A stretch of DNA of 64,000 nt, taken from the NCBI RefSeq assembly GCF_049347105.1, contig NZ_CP186334.1, positions 4,278,001 through 4,342,000 of the forward strand, in the 5' to 3' direction. Below are positions 16,984 to 26,340 of this stretch, piece after piece. Under the pieces are notes generated by a model. That model saw nothing but the letters and a program-made list of their open reading frames with translations, had not been told where the DNA came from and ran no database searches. The DNA is from Gaoshiqia hydrogeniformans. Its GTDB lineage: Bacteria > Bacteroidota > Bacteroidia > Bacteroidales > Prolixibacteraceae. The position numbers and the translations under genes were made by a program. Within the stretch, counting starts at the first letter, position 1, and each line of letters opens with the position of its first letter.

Positions 16984-18153
16984 TTACGGAAGGATGCGGA
17001 CCATAATGATTCCTTCGACAGACGACAACTTTTCTGTCAGTCCGGCAGAGGGGGCTGTTCCGTCAATATCAATAATGTTATAGGCGATATCTGCTTTGTT
17101 TTTGTTGAGCATGTTGGCAATATTCAGTCCTTCTGATGCCAGTATGCTGGAAATCTGGCTCACCATATTGGGAACGTTTTTGTTGGCAATAACAATGCGG
17201 GGCCCGCCATTACGTTCCATTTCGGCTTCGGGAAAGTTAACCGAGTTAACGATGTTGCCTTTTTCAAGGTACTCGCGTACCTGGTCAACTGCCATAACGG
17301 CGCAGTTGGTTTCCGATTCTTCGGTGGAAGCTCCCAGGTGCGGAATGGCAATGACGTTTTTCATTTTTAAGATTTCTTCATCCGGGAAATCGGTGACATA
17401 ACAGCCGACTTTGCCTGATTCAAGCGCTTCTTTTATGTCGGCCGTGTTGACCAGGCCCCCGCGGGCAAAATTGAGGATACGCACGCCGGGTTTCATCATT
17501 TTGATCTTGTCTTTATTGATGTAACCTGTTGTTTCGGGTGTCTGCGGGATGTTGATTGATACGTAATCGGCTTGCGACAGCAACACCTCGATACCTTCGG
17601 CACGTTTTACATTGCGGCTCAATCTCCAGGCTTGTTTTACCGAGATGTAGGGGTCATATCCCAACACTTCCATTCCTAATGACTGGGCGGCATTGGCAAT
17701 TAATACTCCAATGGCTCCCAAACCAATAACTGCAAGTGTTTTTCCGCGAATTTCATTTCCTCCGAAGTTTTTCTTCCCGGCTTCGACAAGAGCCGGAACT
17801 TCGCCGCCTTTACCAATCAGGGTTTTTGCCCACTCAATAGATTGGGCAATGCCGCGCGACGACAGCAACAAGCCTGCAATAACCAGTTCTTTAACGGCAT
17901 GAGCATTTGCTCCCGGGGTATTGAAGACCACAATTCCGTTTTGTGTACATTTTTCAACGGGGATATTGTTTACTCCGGCTCCTGCCCGCGCAATGGCCCT
18001 TAAGCTTTTGGGTAATTCCATGTCGTGCATTACCTGGCTTCTGACGATAATTGCATCAGGATTCTGGAACTCACTGGCAATTTCATATTGGTCCAGCGGG
18101 AAATTTTTTAGCCCGACGGGATCAATCTTATTTAAGGTCTGAATCTTAAACAT
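16984..18153 (-). CDS. serA: D-3-phosphoglycerate dehydrogenase
   Basis: A 389-residue short-form SerA. The 2-hydroxyacid dehydrogenase core carries ARAGAGVNNIP near residue 54, the Rossmann motif GLGAIG near 146, FARGGLV near 232, and the His of PHLGASTEE near 279. A C-terminal ACT domain begins about residue 320. It oxidises 3-phosphoglycerate in the first step of serine synthesis. In many Bacteroidota it follows serC; here no serC is adjacent, so it is alone between transketolase and a DUF2179 gene. The ACT domain suggests serine feedback, by family knowledge. Confidence 0.94.
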   Translation of the reverse strand: MFKIQTLNKIDPVGLKNFPLDQYEIASEFQNPDAIIVRSQVMHDMELPKSLRAIARAGAGVNNIPVEKCTQNGIVVFNTPGANAHAVKELVIAGLLLSSRGIAQSIEWAKTLIGKGGEVPALVEAGKKNFGGNEIRGKTLAVIGLGAIGVLIANAAQSLGMEVLGYDPYISVKQAWRLSRNVKRAEGIEVLLSQADYVSINIPQTPETTGYINKDKIKMMKPGVRILNFARGGLVNTADIKEALESGKVGCYVTDFPDEEILKMKNVIAIPHLGASTEESETNCAVMAVDQVREYLEKGNIVNSVNFPEAEMERNGGPRIVIANKNVPNMVSQISSILASEGLNIANMLNKNKADIAYNIIDIDGTAPSAGLTEKLSSVEGIIMVRILP

Positions 18154-18253
18154 GTGTTTATAAATTTTGTAAGTGCCTTTATTAATGAGAAGTTTTAAAG
18201 TATGACAAAGATCACAATTTTATTTAAGAAACGATAAGCAAAGAGTGTTTTTT

Positions 18254-18823
18254 TTATTTGCCTTTACGCCACGTTCTGGCGGGAGAGAGGAGCGACTGAA
18301 CGCCTTTGCTCACAAACTTTACATCTTCAATCGAATAGAAGGCCTTGGGATTGTAGGAACGGATAATTTCGATGACAACCGGCAGATCCGATCGTTTAAT
18401 GATCGAATATATGACGGCGACCCGTTCGGTGGCGCCGTGTGCTTCGTGATAAGTAATTCCGTAACCTTTTGCTTTCAGTTTGGCAATCAGGTTATCGGCA
18501 TTGGCACGGGTGATAATTTGGAGTTGAACGATGCCTACTGCCAATTTTTCCTCCAGAATCAAACCGATGTAATTTCCGGCGGCAAAACCTAAGCCATAAG
18601 CAATGTAGGCCACCCAGTTTTCGATGTTCTGAATGATTTTACTCATGGTAATCAGCCAGATAACAACCTCAAAAAAGCCGAGGACCGGGGCAATCAGCTT
18701 CTGTCCTTTGGAAACCATGACAATCCGTAAGGTACCGATGGTCACATCGCTGATTCGCGCGACGATAATTAACAAAGGGAGTACCAGGTATGAAAACAAA
18801 TCTGATTGATAGAATTCCGTCAT
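18254..18823 (-). CDS. UPF0316 membrane protein with DUF2179 domain
   Basis: A 189-residue protein with three predicted N-terminal membrane helices (about residues 10-30, 42-62 and 70-90), the RISDVTIGTLRIV signature of the DUF5698/UPF0316 family, and a C-terminal soluble DUF2179 domain (TRANADNLIAKLKAKGYGIT and following). Function is unknown. A second DUF2179 protein, YitT-like, is at 25285-26208. DUF2179 has a PII-like fold by family knowledge, so nucleotide binding is possible. The gene is 46 bp downstream of prfC in the same direction and may be cotranscribed. Confidence 0.88.
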   Translation of the reverse strand: MTEFYQSDLFSYLVLPLLIIVARISDVTIGTLRIVMVSKGQKLIAPVLGFFEVVIWLITMSKIIQNIENWVAYIAYGLGFAAGNYIGLILEEKLAVGIVQLQIITRANADNLIAKLKAKGYGITYHEAHGATERVAVIYSIIKRSDLPVVIEIIRSYNPKAFYSIEDVKFVSKGVQSLLSPARTWRKGK

Positions 18824-18868
18824 GCCCGCTAATTTGTTTACTACGAATATAGGAATAAAAAGGAGGAC

Positions 18869-20443
18869 TTAAAATTCACTCGTGAAATGAAATTTAATGT
18901 CTTTAAATTCATCCCTGGTCATCTGTAAAATGAAAGCGGAATCGGCCATAAAAACATCCCGTCCGCGTTTATCAACGGCCATTTTCTGATGTTTGCGTTT
19001 TTTAAATTCGGCCAGTACTTTCTTGTCATCGCACTCAATCCAGCAGGCTTTGTGCATCGGCATGTTTTCGAACCGGCATTTGGCGTTGTATTCGTGTTCG
19101 AGGCGGTATTGGATGACTTCAAACTGGAGCTGACCAACCGTTCCGATAATCTTTCGTCCGTTAAACTGGCTGGTAAACAGCTGGGCGACACCTTCTTCCA
19201 TTAATTGGTCGACCCCTTTGGCCAATTGTTTAGACTTCATGGGATCGGCATTTTCAATATAGCGGAACAGTTCGGGGCTAAAACTGGGCAATCCTTTAAA
19301 GTGAACTTCCTCGCCCGAAGTCAGCGTATCGCCGATAATGAAGTTCCCGGTATCGGGTACCCCGATGATATCGCCCGGGTAAGCTTCGTCGATCACTTCT
19401 TTTTGGGCGGCCATGAATGCTGTTGGGCTCGAAATACGGATTGTTTTTCCTGAGCGGATATGCTTGTAAATACTGTTGCGCTCAAACTTACCCGAGCAAA
19501 CTTTCACGAAAGCAATCCGGCTGCGGTGGTTCGGGTCGATGTTGGCATGTATTTTAAATACAAAACCCGAAAAATCGTTTTCTTCCGGTTTAATTTCACG
19601 CTCTTCCGTATAACTTGGCCGTGGTGGCGGGGCAATTTCGACAAAAGCGTCCAATAACTCCTGTACCCCGAAATTATACAGAGCGCTTCCGAAAAATACC
19701 GGGGCCAATTCGCCTTTCATGTACTCTTCGGTATTAAATTCAGGATATACGCCGTCAACCAGTTCCAGTTCTTCACGAAGGTTTACCGCATCGTTGCCAA
19801 TGTGCTTTTCAAGTTCCGGGTCGTTGATGTCTTCAAACAAAAAGCCTTCTTCAATTTCCTGAACATTGGCATTAAACAGGTTGAGGCTGCGTTTGTATAT
19901 ATTATAAACCCCTTTAAAATCGGGCCCGCTGTTGATGGGCCAGCTTAGAGGACGGGTTTTTATTTTTAGCTGATCTTCAATTTCGTCGAGTAAGGAAAAG
20001 GTGTCGCGTGCGGGACGGTCGAGTTTATTGATGAATACAATCACCGGAGTTTTCCGCATCCGGCACACGTTCATGAGTTTTTCGGTTTGAGGTTCGACCC
20101 CTTTGGCCGAATCGATAACAATAATGACGCTGTCGACCGCAGTGAGGGTGCGAAAGGTATCTTCCTGAAAATCCTGGTGGCCGGGCGTGTCGAGAATGTT
20201 TACCTTGTAGCCGCGGTATTCGAAGCCCATCACCGAGGTGGCCACCGAAATTCCGCGCTGGCGCTCAATCTCCATAAAGTCCGATGTTGCCCCTTTTTTT
20301 ATTTTGTTGCTTTTCACGGCGCCTGCAACGCGGATGGCTCCACCAAAAAGTAATAATTTTTCGGTCAGCGTTGTTTTTCCGGCATCGGGGTGACTGACAA
20401 TCCCAAACGTTCGTCTCCGTTTAATTTCTTCTAAAAAGCCCAT
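18869..20443 (-). CDS. prfC: Peptide chain release factor 3
   Basis: A 524-residue translational GTPase. G1 is HPDAGKTT (residues 18-25), G3 is DTPGHQDF near 85, and G4 is NKLDR near 140. The RF3-specific C-terminal region is complete, with QFEVIQYRLEHEYN near 437. It promotes release of RF1/RF2 after termination. An exact leftward TAnnTTTG element sits at 20461-20468, immediately upstream of the start, so the leader must be very short. The length equals the usual RF3 length. Confidence 0.96.
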   Translation of the reverse strand: MGFLEEIKRRRTFGIVSHPDAGKTTLTEKLLLFGGAIRVAGAVKSNKIKKGATSDFMEIERQRGISVATSVMGFEYRGYKVNILDTPGHQDFQEDTFRTLTAVDSVIIVIDSAKGVEPQTEKLMNVCRMRKTPVIVFINKLDRPARDTFSLLDEIEDQLKIKTRPLSWPINSGPDFKGVYNIYKRSLNLFNANVQEIEEGFLFEDINDPELEKHIGNDAVNLREELELVDGVYPEFNTEEYMKGELAPVFFGSALYNFGVQELLDAFVEIAPPPRPSYTEEREIKPEENDFSGFVFKIHANIDPNHRSRIAFVKVCSGKFERNSIYKHIRSGKTIRISSPTAFMAAQKEVIDEAYPGDIIGVPDTGNFIIGDTLTSGEEVHFKGLPSFSPELFRYIENADPMKSKQLAKGVDQLMEEGVAQLFTSQFNGRKIIGTVGQLQFEVIQYRLEHEYNAKCRFENMPMHKACWIECDDKKVLAEFKKRKHQKMAVDKRGRDVFMADSAFILQMTRDEFKDIKFHFTSEF

Positions 20444-20460
20444 GTTGAAAATTTGAGTTG

Positions 20461-20468
20461 CAAAAATA
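20461..20468 (-). promoter_or_regulatory. -7 promoter element of prfC
   Basis: Read leftward, TATTTTTG matches TAnnTTTG, 17 bp upstream of the prfC start codon. A very short leader is implied. Confidence 0.4.
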
Positions 20469-20509
20469 GAACTTTTTGAAGAAGTATGAAGAAATAAAAG
20501 AGGAATAGA

Positions 20510-21613
20510 TCAATTGACCATTTTGGATATTCTTTTCCAGAACTGTTTGTGAAATTTCAGACCGTCTTTCCCGATTCGTTCGTAATAACTTTGCATGTTA
20601 TCGCGGGGAGAAAAGCGGTATTGGGGGCCAGGTGAAAATAATTCCGGAATTTCGGGATGAAACTGTACCCCGATCACGTTCGGATATTTTTTATGTCTGA
20701 AGCCTTCAATGACTTTTCCATCCATCGATCGGGCGGTAACTTCCCAACAGTCGCTCAGGTTTTCAACAGCCTGATGATGAGAACTCAATACGGGAGGCGA
20801 TATATTTGATTTCCATTTAAGGTCTTTCATAAAGAATCCGCCAATTTCGAGCCGGAGCGGATGAAAGCTGACTGCCATAAGTTGCGGGTTGTCAAAAATC
20901 TCCTGCCAATAGTTGCGGTGCATGTTATCCGGATCAATTTGAACGGTGCTTTGCGGGTTGGTGGCATTGTACAGCTCAGCCGGGATGTCCTGGATCAGGG
21001 TGCCGCCGGTAGCCACATTCATGGTTTGCATGCCCAGACAGAAACCAATGACGAAGAACTTGGGATTACGTTCAAGAAACGGCGTGAAATTTGGGTTTTT
21101 ATTGCTTCCCAGCAGGTGGAAAGCGAATGAAACTTCAAATAAATGCCTGTCAGGGTCAGTAATCACGGAATACGTTTTTTCTTCGCCGTAAATGTCCGGT
21201 TGAATGTCCGGTCCTCCAAAAAGAAAAACACCTTTGGTTTGACTGAACATGATATCAAAATTGTTGGTAAAATCGTTGGGTTCAAAAATATTATCCTTCG
21301 ATAAAGTGCCTGTAAGTCGTTGTAAATGAAATTTTTCAAGATTGTTGTCCCGGATGTAACGGATCGATTGTGAATAATCATATTTCTCGGCATAAAAATA
21401 AATCCCGATAAATTCCGTTTCACCAACAAATAACAGATGGTTATCTACCAGGTATTTGATCTTTTCGATGTTACTGACTGTGGGATTGGTCATCAAAATG
21501 TACGATTTGGCCGGATCATAGTCAGTATTAAAGAAATTCTGGGAATAGCCGGATATGGAGAGGAAAATGCTAAAGATCAGTAAAACTGAAAATAAGATTC
21601 TTTTACCTTTCAT
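20510..21613 (-). CDS. Exported class I glutamine amidotransferase-like protein (peptidase C26 type)
   Basis: A 367-residue protein with a signal peptide (MKGKRILFSVLLIFSIFLSISGYSQ). The GATase1 core shows the nucleophile elbow IGFCLGMQ and the downstream VQFHPEIPE with catalytic His and Glu, as in gamma-glutamyl-gamma-aminobutyrate hydrolases. GGPDI near residue 135 fits the oxyanion region. The start is the ATG at 21613; the longer frame starts with TTG. Hydrolases of this class are usually cytoplasmic, so an exported one is unusual. A gamma-glutamyl peptide substrate in the periplasm is possible but unproven. It stands alone, divergent from the GH16-like gene. Confidence 0.8.
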   Translation of the reverse strand: MKGKRILFSVLLIFSIFLSISGYSQNFFNTDYDPAKSYILMTNPTVSNIEKIKYLVDNHLLFVGETEFIGIYFYAEKYDYSQSIRYIRDNNLEKFHLQRLTGTLSKDNIFEPNDFTNNFDIMFSQTKGVFLFGGPDIQPDIYGEEKTYSVITDPDRHLFEVSFAFHLLGSNKNPNFTPFLERNPKFFVIGFCLGMQTMNVATGGTLIQDIPAELYNATNPQSTVQIDPDNMHRNYWQEIFDNPQLMAVSFHPLRLEIGGFFMKDLKWKSNISPPVLSSHHQAVENLSDCWEVTARSMDGKVIEGFRHKKYPNVIGVQFHPEIPELFSPGPQYRFSPRDNMQSYYERIGKDGLKFHKQFWKRISKMVN

Positions 21614-21734
21614 ATCGATAACAATTTTTAAGAATTTTGGTGATGAAATTAATCTTTTTCGGCAGAACAAAAAAAAAGTGAACGAGTATATTTTTTAATA
21701 TTATTTTTAATTTCGTTTTAATAAACCGGAAGCT

Positions 21735-22757
21735 ATGTCATTCAAGCTATTTTTTCTTAAAACTTTTAAGGGGTTAAATAATACCGATAAAGTTGAAGTC
21801 AATCGTGATAAACTTTGGGCTGACTACCAAAGTTTTGTGAAAGTACAACAGTCTGATGATCTGATGCAGTACATGGAATTGGATCAATACGTCAATTCAC
21901 CCAATTTTAAGAAGGATAAAGCCGGAATAAAATCGAAAAATTTTGAGGGCAGCCAGGAAGAGAGAAAACTTCTGGAATCAACGATTCAGCAAAAGGAACA
22001 AACCTATCAGCGGTTAAAGAAGGATCGCGGCATTCAGAACTACCTGAAATATAAAGAATCGAATGCGTTTGCGTTTTTCAGAAATTGGGATTTAGTGTTC
22101 GAAGACCGCTTTGACGGGAATGAACTGGACCCGGCGAAGTGGCAGGTCATTTCGCCTGTAGCCCGGAAAACCGTTGGGACGAATTTTTCGAAACAAGGCG
22201 ATTTACACGCGTATACCGATGGTAAAAATGTTCAGATCAGGAATAATCATCTTCAGGTGGTTGTGAAGCGTGAGAAAACCGAATCGTTGGTCTGGAACCT
22301 GCCTTTGGGCTTTAAAGCAGAAAAATTTGACTATTCTTCCGGCTTGCTGAACAATGTTGCTTTTGATGCCCATTTTGGTATTCTCGAAGCGAAAATTAAA
22401 TTTCAGCCCAAAAGCCAGCTGGTCGACGTTTTTTACCTGTCTGATGATAAAAATGAAGCCCGTTTGAACCTGCTGGAGTGTGGTAAAGTGTGCCGTTTGG
22501 GTTATGCTACCGGAAATGGTAAAAATTACTTCGAACCATTGTCGGGCCTGAAGGTTGGACATTTCTATATTTTCAGGATGGAGTGGGAGCAAGGGAAGAT
22601 CACCTGGAAGATCAATAACCGGAAGGTTTACACCCTGGAACAACAAGTTCCGGATAAGCCCATGAAGTTGAACATTAATTCGATCGTGGTTGATCATATT
22701 GAGAATCTGCCGCATTATTTCGAAGTAGACTGGGTGCGCTTTTATCAAAAGAAATAG
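21735..22757 (+). CDS. GH16-like protein with degenerate catalytic motif, apparently cytoplasmic
   Basis: A 340-residue protein with no signal peptide. Residues 1-110 are mostly helical and charged. From LVFEDRFDGNELDPAKWQV (120-138) to the C-terminal YFEVDWVRFYQKK it follows the glycoside hydrolase 16 jelly-roll. The active-site strand of GH16 is normally E-x-D-x-x-E; here the corresponding residues are R243-L-N245-L-L-E248, so nucleophile and assisting Asp appear lost and only the last Glu remains. I infer a non-catalytic carbohydrate-binding or structural protein. The N-terminal helical part is not known to me. It is monocistronic with a terminator behind it. Confidence 0.68.
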   Translation: MSFKLFFLKTFKGLNNTDKVEVNRDKLWADYQSFVKVQQSDDLMQYMELDQYVNSPNFKKDKAGIKSKNFEGSQEERKLLESTIQQKEQTYQRLKKDRGIQNYLKYKESNAFAFFRNWDLVFEDRFDGNELDPAKWQVISPVARKTVGTNFSKQGDLHAYTDGKNVQIRNNHLQVVVKREKTESLVWNLPLGFKAEKFDYSSGLLNNVAFDAHFGILEAKIKFQPKSQLVDVFYLSDDKNEARLNLLECGKVCRLGYATGNGKNYFEPLSGLKVGHFYIFRMEWEQGKITWKINNRKVYTLEQQVPDKPMKLNINSIVVDHIENLPHYFEVDWVRFYQKK

Positions 22758-22807
22758 CAAACCGAAGCCTACAATACCAGTCGGCTTTTACTCGTCAATC
22801 GTATAAA

Positions 22808-22858
22808 AACAGCTGTATTTTTAGGATCGGATCATCCTGAGCATACAGCTGTTCTTTT
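22808..22858. terminator. Bidirectional terminator between the GH16-like and patatin genes
   Basis: An 11-bp stem (22808-22818 with 22843-22853) encloses a second 5-bp stem (22823-22827 with 22834-22838), followed by a T run. It lies between convergent genes. Confidence 0.8.
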
Positions 22859-22898
22859 TGTATATAGTTAATGTGGTTTTTCGGGAAAGAGCAGTTTC

Positions 22899-25187
22899 TT
22901 AATAACCTCGTTTGTTGAAAATGATATAGCCAAAACTTAATACGAAGTACAGGTTTTTGTCATCTTTATCGAAGTAGTTGGCCGTCAGGCTAATCGGGCC
23001 CAGCCCGGAGTGGTATACCAATGCCCCGGTACCCATAAACCTAACGGACTCTCCCGATGGGTTTCCGTATACGGCTCTTTTATCTTCGGTTTTATCAATG
23101 GTTTTAAGCGGAAGAAAACCGTAAGCTTCGGCGCGGATGTGGAACTGATCGGATAAGTTGATGATGGTTTTTAGGCCCGAAGCCACGTATTTTGTGGCTC
23201 TGAAATCATCAACAATAAAGGTTTGGCTGTACGGAGTGGGCATAAAGGCCGGCGCGCTCAACAGGGTTGCCCTGTAATTGTTAAATACATGCTTGTTGCT
23301 GTAAACGCCTTCTCCCAATAAGCCGATTGAAAAATGCTTGTTAAATTTAATGTATTTGTCGTAGGTGCCTCTCAGCAGGTAAAACCGGTGGTTGTAATGG
23401 CCTCTGGGAAACCCTTCGGAAAGGATTCCGGGTCTGAATTGCTCGGTGCCGTCGACATAGGTTAAGCCCAGGTAGGATGAAATGCCTTCGGTGGGATACT
23501 GTTTGTAATTAAACGAATTTTTTTCGAAGTTGATTCTGGCTGCAAAGGCGTCGACATTTGTTCGGTCGGCGTTTTCGGTACTGCGGATTTCGTCGTCCAG
23601 GTTGTACTCGTCCGTTGCCCGCGAATAACTCGATCCCAGCATCAGCTTCCCTTTGGTTCCCATTGGAAAACCCACTTCCAGGCGGACGTTGTTCTCATCT
23701 TTGATCATAAAGGGCGGCAACACATCCTCAAAAAAGAATTCATTGCTGGTGGAGTAGTAATCCCACCGGTTATAGGTGATGTTGCCCGAAATATAAAAAG
23801 GAAGCTGCGACGGGAAGTCAATTCTCGCACCGGTATTAAATGAACTGTAAAAACGTCCGAAATAAATATTGGAACTCAGGGTATAGGCCCTGTTTTTAAA
23901 AAAACGGTAATCGAGGCTGAGAAAACCCTGGTTGATTGGTTTGGTCGAAACATTTCCTCCAAATTTAATTTCGAGTGGTTTGCCATGCCTGGCTTTCATG
24001 TGGAGGTCGAAAACATCGCTTTCTTCGTTATAAATTGAGACCGGCCGAAGCGATTTGAGTTGCGGATCGGCAATCAGTTTGAAATATTCTTTCCTCAGTT
24101 CCTCCAGCCCGATGATGTTCGACCGGCGTTTGATGCTTTGAATAATGTATCGCCGCTGCAGATGTTCGGATATGCCTTCAACCTGGATGTTTTGGAACTT
24201 CAGGTTTGGTTTTTGGGCGTTAAATTCTTTTCTTCTCTCCCGAATTTCTTCCAGGCTGACTCTTCTGGGAATTCGCGATTTGATGCTGTCGATTACACTT
24301 TGGGCCTTGCGGTACCCGGCCTGACTGATGAGGTCAATTTTATTAAAATCCAGCAGGCCTACATTGCTGAAAGTTGTTTCGAGCAAAATCCCTTTGTCTT
24401 CCGGTACTTCATAGTCGGTTTTCTGCATAATCATATTTTCCAGCTGGGCCATCACATCGTCTTCGTTGGGTTTTCGCAAGTCGTTGGCAACTTTATGTCC
24501 GATAATGATGTCGGGTTGAAATGCTTCCACGGTATTTTTTACCGGGAAATTGTTGACAATCCCTCCATCGAAAACCAGAACGCCGTCAATCACAATAGGT
24601 TTAAAATAGAATGGAAAAGTCATGGAAGCCCGTATGGCTTCGCCTAAATCGCCTGTTCTCAATTCGACCTCTTTGTTGTTGTAAACATCGGTGGCAATGC
24701 ACAGGAAAGGAACGAATAACCGGTCGAAATCATAATTGCAAACCGCGTTGGTGGCCGCGAATAACTCCATAAACGCGAAATCCATTTGCTCTTCAGGAAT
24801 CAGATTGGTCGGGAGCAGGATTTTCAGCTTATTTTCCCTTCGTTCGAGGTCGAGGCTAAGCCACGAGGGCGTTTCTTCGGGTTTCTGAAAGAAATAGCGG
24901 TACTCTTCCTGGATTTTGCCGGTTGACCAGAATTTGAACTGGTCGGATTTAAAAAGTTCTTCCATTTCGTCGGTTGAAAAACCGGCTGCATACAAACCGC
25001 CAACAATGGCGCCCATTGATGTCCCCGAAATATAATCGATCGGGATGTTGTTTTCTTCCAGCGCCCGGATAACGCCAATGTGGGCGAGGCCTTTGGCCCC
25101 TCCGCCACTCAATACCAATCCTACTTTCTGTGCAGAAAGTTCGGATAGGGTCAGAAGGAAAAAAAAGATAAGAAGTAAACGTTTCAT
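22899..25187 (-). CDS. Patatin-like phospholipase with POTRA-like linker and outer-membrane barrel
   Basis: A 762-residue exported protein. After a signal peptide (to about residue 19) comes a patatin domain with the oxyanion loop GGGAKG (28-33), the nucleophile Ser57 in GTSMG and the dyad aspartate D207 in FDGG. Residues about 330-400 resemble a POTRA-like linker (FQNIQVEGISEHLQRRYIIQSI). The last 350 residues are amphipathic strands ending in an aromatic-rich segment, as in BamA/TpsB-type barrels. This is the architecture of type Vd-like patatin autotransporters. It probably hydrolyses phospholipid on the periplasmic or surface side. The catalytic residues are intact. It is monocistronic. 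Confidence 0.9.
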   Translation of the reverse strand: MKRLLLIFFFLLTLSELSAQKVGLVLSGGGAKGLAHIGVIRALEENNIPIDYISGTSMGAIVGGLYAAGFSTDEMEELFKSDQFKFWSTGKIQEEYRYFFQKPEETPSWLSLDLERRENKLKILLPTNLIPEEQMDFAFMELFAATNAVCNYDFDRLFVPFLCIATDVYNNKEVELRTGDLGEAIRASMTFPFYFKPIVIDGVLVFDGGIVNNFPVKNTVEAFQPDIIIGHKVANDLRKPNEDDVMAQLENMIMQKTDYEVPEDKGILLETTFSNVGLLDFNKIDLISQAGYRKAQSVIDSIKSRIPRRVSLEEIRERRKEFNAQKPNLKFQNIQVEGISEHLQRRYIIQSIKRRSNIIGLEELRKEYFKLIADPQLKSLRPVSIYNEESDVFDLHMKARHGKPLEIKFGGNVSTKPINQGFLSLDYRFFKNRAYTLSSNIYFGRFYSSFNTGARIDFPSQLPFYISGNITYNRWDYYSTSNEFFFEDVLPPFMIKDENNVRLEVGFPMGTKGKLMLGSSYSRATDEYNLDDEIRSTENADRTNVDAFAARINFEKNSFNYKQYPTEGISSYLGLTYVDGTEQFRPGILSEGFPRGHYNHRFYLLRGTYDKYIKFNKHFSIGLLGEGVYSNKHVFNNYRATLLSAPAFMPTPYSQTFIVDDFRATKYVASGLKTIINLSDQFHIRAEAYGFLPLKTIDKTEDKRAVYGNPSGESVRFMGTGALVYHSGLGPISLTANYFDKDDKNLYFVLSFGYIIFNKRGY

Positions 25188-25284
25188 GATTCCCGTTGAT
25201 CGATTATTTGATTTTGGCTGATACAGTCAAAATTATAAAAACAGGAAGAATATTCGTGCAAACTTCGTCGGAAGTTAATTAATC

Positions 25285-26208
25285 TTAAGAATCCAGTTTC
25301 ATTTTCAGCGACTGGAATCCTTCACCCAAAATTTCACGGGTATCCATTACTGTAATGAAGGCATCGGGATCAATTTGACTGATAAACTGTTCCAGTATCG
25401 TCATTTCGCGCCGGCTGACAATCGTAAAAATAATTTGCTTTTCATCGTCGGTGAACATTCCTTTGCCATGAAAATAAGTGCCGCCGCGTTCAAGATCAAC
25501 TAAAATCTTTTGTTTAATATCTTCGTGTTTATCGGATATAATAAACAAGGCTTTATTGTAATCCACTCCTTCAATGGTGATGTCGATGGCTTTACCGGTG
25601 ATGTAAATGACCAGCCAGGAGTACAGCGGGATTTGCCAGTCCTGGAATGCCACCAGGCTAAGCAAAACAATGGCCGAATCGACATAGATCATCAGTTGTC
25701 CGAGCTGAATGCCTGAATATTTGGCGATAATCATGGCAATAATGTCCGAACCGCCGGAAGTGGCTCTTGATTTGAAAATGAGCCCGAGTCCGAAGCCAAT
25801 CAACACCCCGCCGAAAACGCACGAAAGCAGCACATCGGGTACCAAGGGGGCTTCGCCATCGACACGCAGGTAGGTAATCAGATCCATAAAAACAGACGAC
25901 AGCACAAAGCCGATTACCGTTTTAACACCAAAGCGGGGACCCAGTATCTTTATGCCGGCAATGGTTAGCGGGATATTCAGGATCAGGCCAAACAGACCAA
26001 TGGGAATCCCCTCGGGCCAAAAAGAGAACATTCCCTTGGTGAGGTAATGGACCATAATGGCGATGCCATATACGCCTCCCGGAACAATCTTGTGAGGCGA
26101 GATAAAAAAAACAAAACCAACCGCCAGAATAAAAGCGCCAATGGTGATAAAGCTATATTCTTTAAACCACCTCAGTGTGAATAGTTTTTCTTTTTGAAGA
26201 AAGGCCAT
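25285..26208 (-). CDS. YitT-family membrane protein (DUF161 plus DUF2179)
   Basis: A 307-residue integral membrane protein with five or six predicted helices (starting about 18-40) and signature segments FFISPHKIVPGGVYGIA and ATSGGSDIIAMII. The C-terminal cytoplasmic DUF2179 domain begins about residue 230 (ISDKHEDIKQKILVDLERGGTYFHGKGMFT). YitT proteins are widespread and poorly understood; transport has been proposed for the family. This is the second DUF2179 protein in the window, after 18254-18823. It follows a start-proximal gap after rplS terminator and appears monocistronic. Confidence 0.9.
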   Translation of the reverse strand: MAFLQKEKLFTLRWFKEYSFITIGAFILAVGFVFFISPHKIVPGGVYGIAIMVHYLTKGMFSFWPEGIPIGLFGLILNIPLTIAGIKILGPRFGVKTVIGFVLSSVFMDLITYLRVDGEAPLVPDVLLSCVFGGVLIGFGLGLIFKSRATSGGSDIIAMIIAKYSGIQLGQLMIYVDSAIVLLSLVAFQDWQIPLYSWLVIYITGKAIDITIEGVDYNKALFIISDKHEDIKQKILVDLERGGTYFHGKGMFTDDEKQIIFTIVSRREMTILEQFISQIDPDAFITVMDTREILGEGFQSLKMKLDS

Positions 26209-26293
26209 GCTGTTACTTTTTTTGAGTAAATTAAACCTTATTTTACAGGATAATCGTTGATTTTTGTCAAGAAACGTTGATGCAATTTATAAA

Positions 26294-26321
26294 AAAAGGC
26301 CCCCGAATCCGGAGGCCTTTT
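26294..26321 (-). terminator. Terminator of rplS
   Basis: Read leftward, AAAAGGCC pairs with GGCCTTTT around a GC-rich loop, followed by seven T residues. It is 20-47 bp after the rplS stop. Confidence 0.8.
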
Positions 26322-26340
26322 AAATATCATCAAAGTTTTT

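Noticed and set aside
24060..24647. 195-residue rightward frame opposite the patatin gene
   Set aside because: Antisense shadow with no domain; the patatin gene is certain.
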